Origin: Kordiimonas pumila
Lineage (GTDB): Bacteria > Pseudomonadota > Alphaproteobacteria > Sphingomonadales > Kordiimonadaceae
Length of the DNA stretch: 64,000 nt
Direction of reading: 5' to 3'
NCBI RefSeq assembly: GCF_015240255.1
Contig: NZ_CP061205.1
Span: forward strand, 1-64,000
Below the pieces are notes generated by a model. The model saw only the letters and a list, made by a program, of their open reading frames with translations. It was not told the origin of the DNA and did no database searches. The position numbers and the translations under genes are program-made. Below are positions 47,758-56,677 of the stretch, piece by piece; within the stretch, counting starts at the first letter, position 1; each line of letters starts with the position of its first letter.

Positions 47758-49083
47758 TTATTCCAGCACATCCAAACCAGCCCCCAAACCAGTCATCAAC
47801 CTTACAAAAGCTGGAAAACTGGTTTGAATGGGTGATGCATCATCCACCATAACAGCTTTATTGGCCATTTGGCCAAGAATTGCAAAACTCATCGCAATCC
47901 GGTGATCGAGGTGCGTTTGTACAGTCCCGCCACCCGGTATAAAACCACCACAACCTTCAATATCTATACCATCGTCAAGCTCGGTAACCTTAATGCCGTT
48001 CGCACGCAGACCCGCTGCCATAACGGCAAGACGGTCTGATTCTTTTACCCTTAATTCTTCAAGTCCTGTAAACCGGCTAACACCGCTCGCCACAGCCGCC
48101 GCACAGAACAACACAGGAAACTCATCAATCATGGTTGAAGGGTCAACCTCAAGGTTTACAACACCCTTCAAGGGCGCAGCTATCACCTGCACATCGGCCA
48201 CCGGCTCGCCCCCCAGTTCACGTTCATTATGGATGCTGATACTGGCTCCCATGGCTTTCAGTGCTTCAATAATCCCTGTACGAAGCGGGTTGAGCCCAAC
48301 ATTTTCAAGGGTAACATCAGACCCGGGAATAATGGAGGCCGCCACCAACAGGAACGCCGCTGACGAAATATCCCCCGGCACTTCAAGATTAACAGGGCAA
48401 AGCTCTGGCTGACCAACAAGGCGGATAACCCGTATACCATCTTCATCCTGCACAGTAATGTCGGCCCCCATGGACTTTAACATCCGCTCTGTATGGTCAC
48501 GGGTTGCAACTTTTTCCCTGACCGTCGTTATGCCCGGCGTGTTAAGGCCCGCTAGCAATACCGCCGATTTGACCTGTGCACTGGCCATCGGTGTTGTATA
48601 ATCAAGGGGCACGGGCATATCGGTACCTGTCACAGTAAGGGGTAAAAACTTATCATCCCTTGCCTTGAACACAGCACCCACTTCAGAGAGCGGATCGATC
48701 ACCCGGCCCATAGGGCGCGACCTGAGACTTGCATCTCCCGTCATTGTAACCGTAATAGCATGGCTTGCGATCAGTCCCATAAGAAGCCGGGTAGATGTGC
48801 CAGAGTTCCCCATGTCAATAATATCGTCTGGGCTCATCAGGCCACCAACTCCAACACCGTTTACCACCCACTCGCCGTCATCAACCCGGTTCAAGGTTGC
48901 TCCCATCGCACGCATAGCATGGGCTGTTGCCAAAACATCTTCCCCTTCGAGCAAGCCAGTGATTCGGCTTTCCCCCACAGCAAGGGCTGATAACATCAAT
49001 GACCTATGCGACACAGATTTGTCGCCAGGCACCTTAACAGTGCCGATTAAAGGGTTTTTAGGCAGAGAAACAAGGCTTGGCAT
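47758..49083 (-). CDS. aroA: 3-phosphoshikimate 1-carboxyvinyltransferase (EPSP synthase)
   Basis: AroA joins shikimate 3-phosphate and phosphoenolpyruvate in aromatic amino acid synthesis. The 441 residues show VPGDKSVSHRSLMLSALAVGES at the start, GLLEGEDVLATAHAMRAMGA, MGNSGTSTRLLMGL near 91, and late LRVKESDRLAVMAAGL and DHRIAMSFAILG. The wording resembles class II enzymes, but the loop keeps glycine (NSGTS) where the tolerant CP4 enzyme has alanine. It leads the aroA to pyrF block. Confidence 0.95.
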   Translation of the reverse strand: MPSLVSLPKNPLIGTVKVPGDKSVSHRSLMLSALAVGESRITGLLEGEDVLATAHAMRAMGATLNRVDDGEWVVNGVGVGGLMSPDDIIDMGNSGTSTRLLMGLIASHAITVTMTGDASLRSRPMGRVIDPLSEVGAVFKARDDKFLPLTVTGTDMPVPLDYTTPMASAQVKSAVLLAGLNTPGITTVREKVATRDHTERMLKSMGADITVQDEDGIRVIRLVGQPELCPVNLEVPGDISSAAFLLVAASIIPGSDVTLENVGLNPLRTGIIEALKAMGASISIHNERELGGEPVADVQVIAAPLKGVVNLEVDPSTMIDEFPVLFCAAAVASGVSRFTGLEELRVKESDRLAVMAAGLRANGIKVTELDDGIDIEGCGGFIPGGGTVQTHLDHRIAMSFAILGQMANKAVMVDDASPIQTSFPAFVRLMTGLGAGLDVLE

Positions 49084-49203
49084 TACGAACTTTCCATATT
49101 AAGCACCCATCTATTCAGTAAATCTTTGACAGGCGCGCGTGATCATGGCAATTGATGCGCCAATTCTTAGCTGTAAAGCGCGTCAAATATCAAGGAGAGA
49201 GAC

Positions 49204-49521
49204 GTGGCGAAACCCGAATGGGGCACAAAACGCACTTGCCCGAAATGCGGTGAAAGATTTTATGATCTGGGTAATGCTGACCCAATTGTTTGCATCGCAT
49301 GCGAAACAGAGTTCAAGCCTGAACCTATTCTGAAGACCAAACAACCTATTGTTTTATCTGATGAAAAGGAAGAAAAAGCAGACGAAACAGACACTGACAA
49401 CGACGATGATGATGATCTCGATATCGATGATGAATCTATCGGCGATGTCAGCCTTGATGATGATGACGATGATGAAGTCTCAACTATTGTTGACACATCT
49501 TTAGCGTCAGATGATTCGTAA
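49204..49521 (+). CDS. TIGR02300/FYDLN acid family protein
   Basis: The 105-residue product begins MAKPEWGTKRTCPKCGERFYDL, with a CxxC pair near 12-15 and a second CIAC near 30, a zinc-ribbon-like head, followed by a strongly acidic tail of Asp/Glu runs (about 50-90). This family is confined to Alphaproteobacteria and lies next to aroA; its function is unknown. It starts with GTG, with AGGAGAGA just upstream, and ends before a strong terminator. Confidence 0.93.
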   Translation: MAKPEWGTKRTCPKCGERFYDLGNADPIVCIACETEFKPEPILKTKQPIVLSDEKEEKADETDTDNDDDDDLDIDDESIGDVSLDDDDDDEVSTIVDTSLASDDS

Positions 49522-49544
49522 GAAATTGTCTTAATTTATAAAGC

Positions 49545-49569
49545 CGGGCGGTTTTGCCGCCCGATTTTT
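49545..49569 (+). terminator. Terminator after the FYDLN gene
   Basis: CGGGCGG / CCGCCCG (49545-49563) with loop TTTTG is followed by A and five T. Confidence 0.88.
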
Positions 49570-49634
49570 ACTCGTGGCACGACTTTTTACTTGCACACCC
49601 AAAGCACGAATTTTATAGTCCGCGCCATTCTTAA

Positions 49635-49710
49635 GGGGCCGTAGCTCAGCTGGGAGAGCGCTACACTGGCAGTGTAGAGGTCGACGGTTCGATCCCGTTC
49701 GGCTCCACCA
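49635..49710 (+). tRNA. tRNA-Ala (anticodon GGC)
   Basis: The 76-base gene folds as a full cloverleaf: acceptor GGGGCCG paired with CGGCTCC (one G-T pair), D-arm with AGCTCAGCTGGGAGAGC, anticodon stem CTACA/TGTAG around loop CTGGCAG with anticodon GGC, T-arm with GGTTCGATCCC, and an encoded CCA end. GGC reads the GCC and GCT alanine codons. Confidence 0.96.
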
Positions 49711-50039
49711 ATTTCCTTTTAAAATTCGATTACTTACAAAAATTGAGATCGATTCTCTACAAAAGGGACCAAATAGGGACCCCTGTTCTAATTGCAGGCC
49801 TGAGCTTATAATGAGAAATTACTTCTCTATCTCATTTGGCATGTAAAGCAGTAAAGCTGGCGTTGGCCAACGCTTTACCCAGAGAGGCGGTTGCCGAAAA
49901 GCTTGGTATTGGCAAGTCGACGCTCAGCAAATGGAGCAACCAATACCGCCAATCGAGCAAACCCTGCTGCAAACTTTCCTCTTACAATTCCCACCGGAGC
50001 ACGCTGCGTTTAATGGAACCCGACCCATCTTATAATATT
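49711..50039. other. Junction region between tRNA-Ala and the accessory cluster
   Basis: These 329 bases hold no intact gene. After the tRNA there is a short repeat GGGACCAAATAGGGACC (49766-49782), of a kind often seen at tRNA-linked integration sites, then a transposase-like fragment (49836-49960), and A+T-rich sequence up to the VOC gene stop. I found no second copy of the tRNA end further along, so an attachment site is not proven. Confidence 0.5.
49836..49965 (+). pseudogene. Remnant of an IS3-type transposase OrfA (helix-turn-helix)
   Basis: An open frame encodes KLALANALPREAVAEKLGIG followed by KSTLSKWSNQYRQSS, matching the N-terminal helix-turn-helix of IS3/IS911-style OrfA transposases. 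After that the frame loses resemblance and runs on the opposite strand of the VOC gene until a stop at 50099. No OrfB or terminal repeats are visible. It is a scar of a mobile element next to the tRNA. Confidence 0.6.
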
Positions 50040-50639
50040 TTATGGGCGGTGCATATCCCATGGCCCCATACCCTCAGGCAATGGCGGCCTGTGGACTAAC
50101 TCCTCCAGCGACACCCCCGCCATATATCGGGCACACATTTCATCTGGATCAAAAATAATACCCATGAAATTTTCTTCGTATTTTCCTGATGCAAAAAAAG
50201 CGTCTACTTCAACCGGTGTCGGGAAAACATCATATTGAAGCTCCACCTTATTCTGATCAGGGTCCCTAAAATACATGGAAATTGTTGGCCCATGATTAAT
50301 ACACCAAAAAGGGACAATACCCGCTTCTTTTAAACGTAAATATGTAGCCAACAAATCTCCAAGGGTATTGTAGGCAAAGGAAACATGTTCCATGCCCGCA
50401 TTAGAAGGTGCCTGCCCCCCCAGGTCAGGCACATTAATTATTCCAATACGGTGATGTTCGTCGTCATACGTCATGAAACAGAGCTGCTCATTTTCATATG
50501 CTGGATGAGCATTTAATACTTTGGCCCACCATTCACGGCTTTCATTATAGCATGGTGTTCTGATGACAACATGCGCCAGCTTTGAAGGCTTGAGAGTTTC
50601 AGCATAACTGCTATCCAGTGATCTTTTCACATCATCCAT
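50040..50639 (-). CDS. VOC-family protein, probable type I extradiol dioxygenase
   Basis: The 199-residue product is a vicinal-oxygen-chelate protein with candidate metal ligands His23 (KLAHVVIRT), His85 (GMEHVSFAY) and Glu133 (NKVELQYD), the 2-His-1-Glu set of extradiol ring-cleaving dioxygenases and glyoxalases. The phrase ISMYFRDPDQNKVEL is typical of catechol 2,3-dioxygenase-like enzymes. The ATG has AAAGGAAA upstream. It lies 15 bases after the TonB receptor gene, in one transcript with it, which suggests it acts on the imported compound (inference). Confidence 0.85.
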   Translation of the reverse strand: MDDVKRSLDSSYAETLKPSKLAHVVIRTPCYNESREWWAKVLNAHPAYENEQLCFMTYDDEHHRIGIINVPDLGGQAPSNAGMEHVSFAYNTLGDLLATYLRLKEAGIVPFWCINHGPTISMYFRDPDQNKVELQYDVFPTPVEVDAFFASGKYEENFMGIIFDPDEMCARYMAGVSLEELVHRPPLPEGMGPWDMHRP

Positions 50640-50654
50640 TGAAATTTTTCCTTT

Positions 50655-52982
50655 TTAACCACCAAAGGTCTTTTTAACGGTGAAACCAAAGGTTCTTGGG
50701 TCCGCAACAAGCCCTACACGGGTAATAAATTTATTGAGGTCCGGAACTGGGCCGCCACCGCGATAATAGACTTCATCCGTCAGATTTTTTACCCAAAAGC
50801 TGAATGTCAAATCTTCTTTTGGTTGCCAATCAAGACGTGCATTGACCACCTGATATGAACTACCACGGTATGTGTTTTCATTTGTGACCGTGCTACCCTT
50901 GGCAATAAAATCGGCACCAAGTGTCACAGAGCCACCCGACAAGTCCCATGAATAATCAGCACCCATAAAGAAAGAATACTTTGGTGTATCGTCAAGGCGG
51001 TCTCCCGATTTATCTACAATCACAAAAGGAGGGCCACCAATGACAGTTGGATCAAATTCTTCTTTTGTCCAATCAACAAACTCTGCCTCAAGAAGAGAAA
51101 GCCCGCCTCGCAAAGTCAACCCTTCGATTGGCCTTGCCAAAAAGTCCATTTCAATACCACGAATGCGCGCATTTGCAGCATTACTTGTAATAACAAGGCC
51201 CTCTGCCGTTACGCCTGCGACCTGTAAGTTATTAAAATCAACCTGAAAAACGTTGGCATTTATCTGCAACCTATTACTCAGGAGCATTGTCTTAAAACCA
51301 ACTTCATAGTTATCGGCAATTTCAGGATCAAATGGTGTTAAGCCTGCAGGGTTATCGATTTGTCCATTAAAGCCACCACTTTTAAACCCACGAGAGAAAG
51401 TTGCATAAACATTTGTATCGTCAGAAAAATCATACTGCAGTGTTGCTTTTGGCGTAAATTCTGACCACCGTTTACTATTAGCCGCAGTAAAGGCTCCATC
51501 CGGAAGGAAAAGTGAAAAGTCGTCTTCACCAGCAATTTCCGCTTCAGATGACACATCAACACTAAACTCTTTTTTCTCGATGGTATAACGCCCACCAAGA
51601 GTTAGGCTTAATGCATCTGTAAGGTCATAGGTTGCCTCACCAAATATAGCGAAGCTATTAGTAGTAATATCTTGCAAGAAATACGCTGTACTATTTTGCC
51701 AATCAGGAGACCCCGGCCCAATAAGACCATCATCAGGATTATCTGAATCCCCCACCGCACTGGACGGGATCCTTGCATTCAAATAAATTTGATGGTTCCT
51801 CTGCCCCGTTTCACGGAAAAAATACAGGCCACCCGTGAAATGAAACTTTCCATCAAGCGACAAGGCTCCATCATCAGCCGACACAAACCGAAGTTCCTGA
51901 CTAAAGGAACTAGAATCTTGATCGCCGCCTTGCGTTAAAGCACGCTGTGCAGTCCGGTCAGCATCTTCGATATTGTAACTTTCTTCAGAACGGTACCCTG
52001 TAATTGATGTCAAGCTACCAGAGCTCAGTTCATAATCGATACGGAAAGAACCACCCCATTGACGGACGCCTTGCTCACCAAATGTATCAACTCTGGTAGA
52101 CCGTATATCGTCTTCTTGTGTCGGGAAGTCATCAACAACCAGAAAATCCTTAAAGATATACTGTGCACCTGGTTCATCAGCGATAACACTTTTCAAAACC
52201 CCATCTTGGTTTGCATCAGAAAAGTCCACCACAGCTGATAGAGTTAATGTATCAGATGGTGTTGCTTTCAGTGTTGCGCGAAGCCCTTCGGAAACAACGT
52301 TGTTGCCAGTTCGCCCATCAACGAGGTTTGTATAAGAACCATCTTTTGATTTACTAAAGCCTGAAACACCAAAGTAGAGTTTATCCTCAGCAATCGGACC
52401 ACTGGCAGACGCCATCACCTGCTGATAATCTTGGTTGCCAAAATCAAGTTGTACCGATGCTTGGGGGTTATTAGATGGCTGGCGCGTGATGATATTAATA
52501 ACACCACCAACTGCATTTTTCCCATACAGCGTGCCTTGAGGACCCCTCAATACTTCGACGCGCTCAACATCATACATAGCAGCGTTTGCCGCACCTTGGC
52601 GCGGGATATAGACATCATTTATATAGACAGCCACACCAGAGTCAGATGAAATATCTTCATTCGCCCGGCCAATACCACGTATCATGTAGATTTCTGTATT
52701 CACCTGTTCCGAAAAAATCTGAAGACTGGGCGTAAACTCTGCCAAGTCCTGCACTTCAGTTAGGCCACGCTTTTCTACAAATTTACCATCAAAAGCAGAA
52801 ACTGACATAGCAATATCAGAAAGTGATTCAGACCGGCGCGTGGCAGTAACCATTATTTCTTCAATTTGAAAAACCTTGTCATCAGGCGATACTTCTTGTG
52901 CCGAAATATTTGGCGCTGTCGACAAAGCTAGCAATGACGATGTGGCCGCTAAAACGGCGAACCGTCTTTTATTGTATAGCAT
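50655..52982 (-). CDS. TonB-dependent outer-membrane receptor
   Basis: The 775-residue product has a signal peptide (cleaved near NISAQE, residue 29), a TonB-box-like EEIMVTATRR, a plug domain with SDSGVAVYINDVYIPRQG and VLRGPQGTLYGKNAVGGVINI, and a long beta barrel ending in an aromatic-rich strand (RTFGFTVKKTFGG). Such receptors pull scarce substrates across the outer membrane with proton-motive force. The style is that of organic-substrate receptors of sphingomonad type rather than siderophore receptors, but this is inference. A palindromic operator lies about 110-140 bases upstream. Confidence 0.93.
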   Translation of the reverse strand: MLYNKRRFAVLAATSSLLALSTAPNISAQEVSPDDKVFQIEEIMVTATRRSESLSDIAMSVSAFDGKFVEKRGLTEVQDLAEFTPSLQIFSEQVNTEIYMIRGIGRANEDISSDSGVAVYINDVYIPRQGAANAAMYDVERVEVLRGPQGTLYGKNAVGGVINIITRQPSNNPQASVQLDFGNQDYQQVMASASGPIAEDKLYFGVSGFSKSKDGSYTNLVDGRTGNNVVSEGLRATLKATPSDTLTLSAVVDFSDANQDGVLKSVIADEPGAQYIFKDFLVVDDFPTQEDDIRSTRVDTFGEQGVRQWGGSFRIDYELSSGSLTSITGYRSEESYNIEDADRTAQRALTQGGDQDSSSFSQELRFVSADDGALSLDGKFHFTGGLYFFRETGQRNHQIYLNARIPSSAVGDSDNPDDGLIGPGSPDWQNSTAYFLQDITTNSFAIFGEATYDLTDALSLTLGGRYTIEKKEFSVDVSSEAEIAGEDDFSLFLPDGAFTAANSKRWSEFTPKATLQYDFSDDTNVYATFSRGFKSGGFNGQIDNPAGLTPFDPEIADNYEVGFKTMLLSNRLQINANVFQVDFNNLQVAGVTAEGLVITSNAANARIRGIEMDFLARPIEGLTLRGGLSLLEAEFVDWTKEEFDPTVIGGPPFVIVDKSGDRLDDTPKYSFFMGADYSWDLSGGSVTLGADFIAKGSTVTNENTYRGSSYQVVNARLDWQPKEDLTFSFWVKNLTDEVYYRGGGPVPDLNKFITRVGLVADPRTFGFTVKKTFGG

Positions 52983-53312
52983 TTTTCTCTCCCATTATTC
53001 CCTTCCCCCTGTGGTGCTCCCTCGAATTTCCTCATCAAATATAACGTTTCTGAGGAAAGGCTTATCTCAAGAATCAACAACAATTTACATATTACATATT
53101 GTATACAAAAATACAATATGTAATATTACAAACTTGGGAAAAGCATAAAAATGCGAAACCGAAGCTACACAACCCGACTTTCCACAATGATTTTTTCTTT
53201 ATGAGAGATAGATATTTTCTGGGAGCTTACGTGAAGAAACGCCACACCAATAAATGCAGAAAGCTCACTATTTTTTATCTTTCAAGAACCCATCAGAATC
53301 GATGGATATGCT
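52983..53312. other. Promoter region of the TonB receptor operon
   Basis: This 330-base A+T-rich stretch lies between the receptor gene start and the stop of the GntR gene, both on the minus strand. It holds the long palindrome at 53089-53126. Small open frames here have no family resemblance or ribosome sites. No terminator for the GntR gene was clear. Confidence 0.6.
53089..53126. promoter_or_regulatory. Palindromic operator before the TonB receptor gene
   Basis: Two perfect 16-base arms, ATATTACATATTGTAT (53089-53104) and ATACAATATGTAATAT (53111-53126), surround ACAAAA. The core CATATTGTAT-N6-ATACAATATG recurs with small changes before the SnoaL operon at 57814-57838, and TTGTATACAA (53099-53108) is shared exactly. 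It is a likely binding site for the cluster regulator. Confidence 0.7.
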
Positions 53313-53972
53313 TTATTCGACCGTCAACCTGGAACGCAGATTATCTTCTACTGTTTTCAAATGCTTGCTGAAAGATTGAGAAGCTTTTTCCTTATCACGC
53401 TTTTTAAGCCCAGCGATTGTTTCATCATGCTCATCTATCGATTCTTTTAGTGAGTGCTCAAGGAGCCCATTCAGGTTTTGAATACGAATAATCTGACGCG
53501 AAATAACAAGATGGGTGTCTGCTAAAGGAACATTCCCGCTGATCTCTACAATTTTACGGTGCACTTCATTATTGGCATGAAAAAAAGCTTGGCTATCCTC
53601 TTTATAAGCATATTGCTTCATTTGGTCGTTAAGTGCTTCAACTTCTGCAATTTCAGCATTGCTTGCATTATCGCAGGCCAACTCTATAGCGAGCGTTTCC
53701 AACACTCTAAGAATATTATAATAGCTAATAGCAAGCTCTAAAGTAGGGGTCGTAACAACAGCACCGCGATTAGCCGTAAGCTCAATCAACCCCTCTGAGG
53801 CCAAAGACTGAAATGCTTCTCGAAGAGGTGAGCGAGATACACCGTATCGCTCTGTGAGAATTCTTTCCTGCAAGCGTACACCCGGCTTCCAAACTGCTTC
53901 TATAATTTCATTACGTAGCCTTGTACAAACTTCACTCGGCAAAGTGGATCTTGGAATAAGGGTTGTCGACAT
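53313..53972 (-). CDS. GntR-family regulator, FCD subfamily
   Basis: The product has an N-terminal winged helix (LPSEVCTRLRNEIIEAVW, LTERYGVSRSPLREAFQSLASEGLIEL) and an all-helical FCD effector domain with candidate metal-binding histidines (FHANNEVHRKIVE near 130, SIDEHDETIAGL near 180). FCD regulators sense small organic acids and usually repress catabolic genes. Neither possible start (53972 or 53990) has a good ribosome site; 53972 is preferred. TTGTCGACA-type palindromes lie just before and over the start, which suggests autoregulation. Confidence 0.88.
   Translation of the reverse strand: MSTTLIPRSTLPSEVCTRLRNEIIEAVWKPGVRLQERILTERYGVSRSPLREAFQSLASEGLIELTANRGAVVTTPTLELAISYYNILRVLETLAIELACDNASNAEIAEVEALNDQMKQYAYKEDSQAFFHANNEVHRKIVEISGNVPLADTHLVISRQIIRIQNLNGLLEHSLKESIDEHDETIAGLKKRDKEKASQSFSKHLKTVEDNLRSRLTVE
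53963..53972. promoter_or_regulatory. Possible GntR operator copy at the GntR start codon
   Basis: TTGTCGACAT overlaps the chosen start codon of the GntR gene. It differs by one base from the perfect copy 64 bases upstream. Because it is also coding (Met-Ser-Thr), it could be chance. Confidence 0.35.
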
Positions 53973-54026
53973 AAAACCATGCACACACAAAAGGTTGCTT
54001 GAAAGATTTATATGACCTTATACAAA

Positions 54027-54036
54027 TTGTCGACAA
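54027..54036. promoter_or_regulatory. Putative operator upstream of the GntR gene
   Basis: TTGTCGACAA is a perfect 10-base palindrome in the 75 bases between the dehydratase stop and the GntR start. It shares TTGT-NN-ACAA with the elements at 53099 and 57825. Confidence 0.5.
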
Positions 54037-54047
54037 AGTGCAATTAA

Positions 54048-55730
54048 TCAATGCGTCACAGCACCTAGACGGGCAGAACCTACAAGTTTTGCATACTTCT
54101 TTAAGGTTGGGGATAACCTTTCCTCTTGCGTTGTCTGCCCTGCCTTTCTTGTCTCAAGTTCCTCGGCAGGTACTAAAACATCAAGGGTACGGGCAACAGC
54201 ATCAATATTAATGATATCCCCATCCTTCAAAAGACCAATCGCTCCCTTTGCGACAGCTTCCGGGCCAACATGACCAATACACATTCCACGGGTTGCGCCA
54301 GAAAAGCGTCCATCTGTGATAAGGGCAACTTTTTCACCCATTCCCTGCCCATATATCAAGGCTGTCACACCTAGCATTTCACGCATACCCGGCCCGCCTT
54401 TTGGCCCCTCATTTCGTATGATCAGTACGTCACCAGCCTGATACTGCCGGGCGCGCACAGCTTCTACAGCGTCTTCTTCACTCTCAAATACCCGCGCAGG
54501 CCCCTGATGCTTTAAATGCTTTAATCCAGCCACCTTCAAAAGTGCACCTTCGGGCGCCAATGTTCCGCTCAAAACAATAACCCCACCCGTCGGGGCAATA
54601 GGGTTATCAGATCTGCGCACCACTTCTCCATCAGGCGCCTGTGCAGCATCAGCAATCTCACCAATTGTACGCCCATCAACCGTGGGGCAGTTTTCATTGA
54701 GGGCACCCGCCTCCAACATAGCTTTTAAAACAGATGGCACGCCACCAACTTCATACAAATCTTTCGCCCAATAACGCCCACCCGGCTTCAAGTCTGCCAG
54801 TAAAGGCGTGCGGTCAAATATTTTCGCGATGTCATCAAGCGTAAATTCAACCCCGGCTTCATATGCAATTGCAGGCAAGTGTAGTGCAGCATTGGTCGAC
54901 CCCCCTGTGGCGGCAACTGCTGCTGCCGCATTTTCAAGGCTTTCTCGTGTAACCAACGCTCTTGGCAGGGGACCACCCTCATAAATAAGTTGAGCAAGTC
55001 TTTTACCAGCATCTCTAGCACGCTCCAGCCGAACAGATGCAACAGCAGGTATCATGGCCGTATTGGGTAACGCCAGACCCATTGCTTCCGCTGCCATAGC
55101 CATCGTATTTGCTGTAAATTGACCCGCACAAGACCCGACAGTTGGCACACCAACTTGCTCCAAACTGCTTAGGTCTTCTTGTGTCATGTCACCAGCATAA
55201 ACACTGCCTACACCTTCATAAACATCAACAATACCAATATCTTTTCCACGCCACCGCCCCGGCAAGGCGGCTCCGCCGTACATAAAGATTGAAGGGCGGT
55301 TTACACGCAACATACCCATCATGATGCCGGGCAAGGTTTTATCACACGCCGCAAAACCAATCAGGCCATCATAAGCATGTGCTGACGCAACTGCCTCGAT
55401 TGAGTCTGCAATCAACTCCCTAGACACCAAACTATAACGCATCCCTTTATGATTCATTGACATGCTGTCGGCAACAGTGATGGTTGAAAACTCAAAAGGT
55501 GTAACACCTCCGGCAACCAGCCCCTTGACCGCAGCAGCCACTTGCGGCGCCAGAGACATTGAACAGGGTGTCACTGTCCCACCAGTAGAAATAACACCTG
55601 CAAAAGGCTGTTCTATTTCCGTATTACCGTGCCCCATTGCCCTTAAAAACGCACGGTGTGGTGCGCGGTCCACACCCTCAGTAATTATATTGGAAGGTAA
55701 AGGTTGCCCCTTGGTGTCTCTTTTTGTCAT
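54048..55730 (-). CDS. IlvD/Edd-family dehydratase
   Basis: The 560-residue product belongs to the dihydroxy-acid and sugar-acid dehydratase family. Three candidate iron-sulfur cysteines are seen: Cys56 (TVTPCSMS), Cys129 (AACDKTLPGIMMGM) and Cys201 (GSCAGQFTANTMA); GGSTNAALHLPAIA and ITDGRFSGATRGMCIGHV are also typical. It could be IlvD of branched-chain synthesis, but its place last in a catabolic operon and beside a GntR regulator suggests dehydration of a polyhydroxy acid in the pathway. It follows the dehydrogenase gene by 25 bases. Confidence 0.9.
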   Translation of the reverse strand: MTKRDTKGQPLPSNIITEGVDRAPHRAFLRAMGHGNTEIEQPFAGVISTGGTVTPCSMSLAPQVAAAVKGLVAGGVTPFEFSTITVADSMSMNHKGMRYSLVSRELIADSIEAVASAHAYDGLIGFAACDKTLPGIMMGMLRVNRPSIFMYGGAALPGRWRGKDIGIVDVYEGVGSVYAGDMTQEDLSSLEQVGVPTVGSCAGQFTANTMAMAAEAMGLALPNTAMIPAVASVRLERARDAGKRLAQLIYEGGPLPRALVTRESLENAAAAVAATGGSTNAALHLPAIAYEAGVEFTLDDIAKIFDRTPLLADLKPGGRYWAKDLYEVGGVPSVLKAMLEAGALNENCPTVDGRTIGEIADAAQAPDGEVVRRSDNPIAPTGGVIVLSGTLAPEGALLKVAGLKHLKHQGPARVFESEEDAVEAVRARQYQAGDVLIIRNEGPKGGPGMREMLGVTALIYGQGMGEKVALITDGRFSGATRGMCIGHVGPEAVAKGAIGLLKDGDIINIDAVARTLDVLVPAEELETRKAGQTTQEERLSPTLKKYAKLVGSARLGAVTH

Positions 55731-55755
55731 GCAGAAAATCCAACGTCTTTTGTGA

Positions 55756-56634
55756 CTATATATAAAGTTTCATAAGGGCCGATAGATCAGCGGGCCCCAG
55801 CCCGTTAACTGACGCTTTCTCATAAAGCGCTTTTACAGCTACCAATAAAGGAAAGGCTATATCCTGATCCTTCAACGCCTGTTCGATGGTGTTGACATCT
55901 TTTCGCATAATATCAATGGCGCCAAGAATTGGTTCATGTTGCTGACACGCCATCCGGGGTCCAAAAATCTGTAAAGGAACAGAATCAGCAAAACCACCGG
56001 CAAAAGCATCAGGCAGGCTATCCACATTCACACCTTGCGCCCGACCAAGGGCCATGGCTTCTGCTATAGCAAGCATGTTAGTTGAAACAATAAGCTGATT
56101 ACACAGCTTAGCCGCCTGACCAGCACCGACAGCGCCCATGTATGTTACTTTTTGCGATAGATGAGACAACACAGGTCGAGCCGCATTAATGTGTTCTGCT
56201 TCCCCACCCGCCATAATGACAAGCGTGCCTGATACAGCACCCTTCACACCCCCGGACACTGGCGCATCAACCCAATTAACATGTCTTTCAGTCAACAGTT
56301 GACCCGCTATGGCTCTCGTCGTATGCGGACTGATCGACGAGAAGTCGATAATAGTCTGCCCAGCATACAAGCTTCCATAGAGGCCACCATTACCAAAGAT
56401 CACCTCTTCCACAGCGTCGCCATTCGTCAAACAAAGCATAATATACTCGGCACCTTGAATGGCCAAGTAAGGCTCTATGGCAACCTCGGCGCCCACATCC
56501 TTTAAAGGTTGCGCTTTTTCAGCCGACCTGTTCCAGACAGTCAGCTTATACCCCGCTTTACAAAGACGTGCTGCCATGGGTTGCCCCATTAGCCCCATTC
56601 CTAAAAAAGCAATGCCGTACCCCCCACTATTCAA
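55756..56634 (-). CDS. NAD(P)-dependent beta-hydroxyacid dehydrogenase (HIBADH family)
   Basis: The 292-residue product has the N-terminal Rossmann loop IAFLGMGLMGQPMA at 8-21, the substrate motif DAPVSGGVKGA near 120 and the catalytic lysine in GAGQAAKLCNQLI near 170. The family includes 3-hydroxyisobutyrate dehydrogenase and tartronate semialdehyde reductase. It starts with TTG, with GGGAGAAGG just upstream. It lies between the FMN reductase and the dehydratase genes. Confidence 0.9.
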   Translation of the reverse strand: MNSGGYGIAFLGMGLMGQPMAARLCKAGYKLTVWNRSAEKAQPLKDVGAEVAIEPYLAIQGAEYIMLCLTNGDAVEEVIFGNGGLYGSLYAGQTIIDFSSISPHTTRAIAGQLLTERHVNWVDAPVSGGVKGAVSGTLVIMAGGEAEHINAARPVLSHLSQKVTYMGAVGAGQAAKLCNQLIVSTNMLAIAEAMALGRAQGVNVDSLPDAFAGGFADSVPLQIFGPRMACQQHEPILGAIDIMRKDVNTIEQALKDQDIAFPLLVAVKALYEKASVNGLGPADLSALMKLYI

Positions 56635-56677
56635 TAGCCTTCTCCCTGCCTTATAAAAGCTCCTCTAAGAAAGACCC

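Noticed and set aside
49402-49490. GAT/GAC triplet repeats as a possible microsatellite or CRISPR-like feature
   Set aside because: They encode the acidic tail of the FYDLN protein; no repeat-spacer pattern is present in the window.
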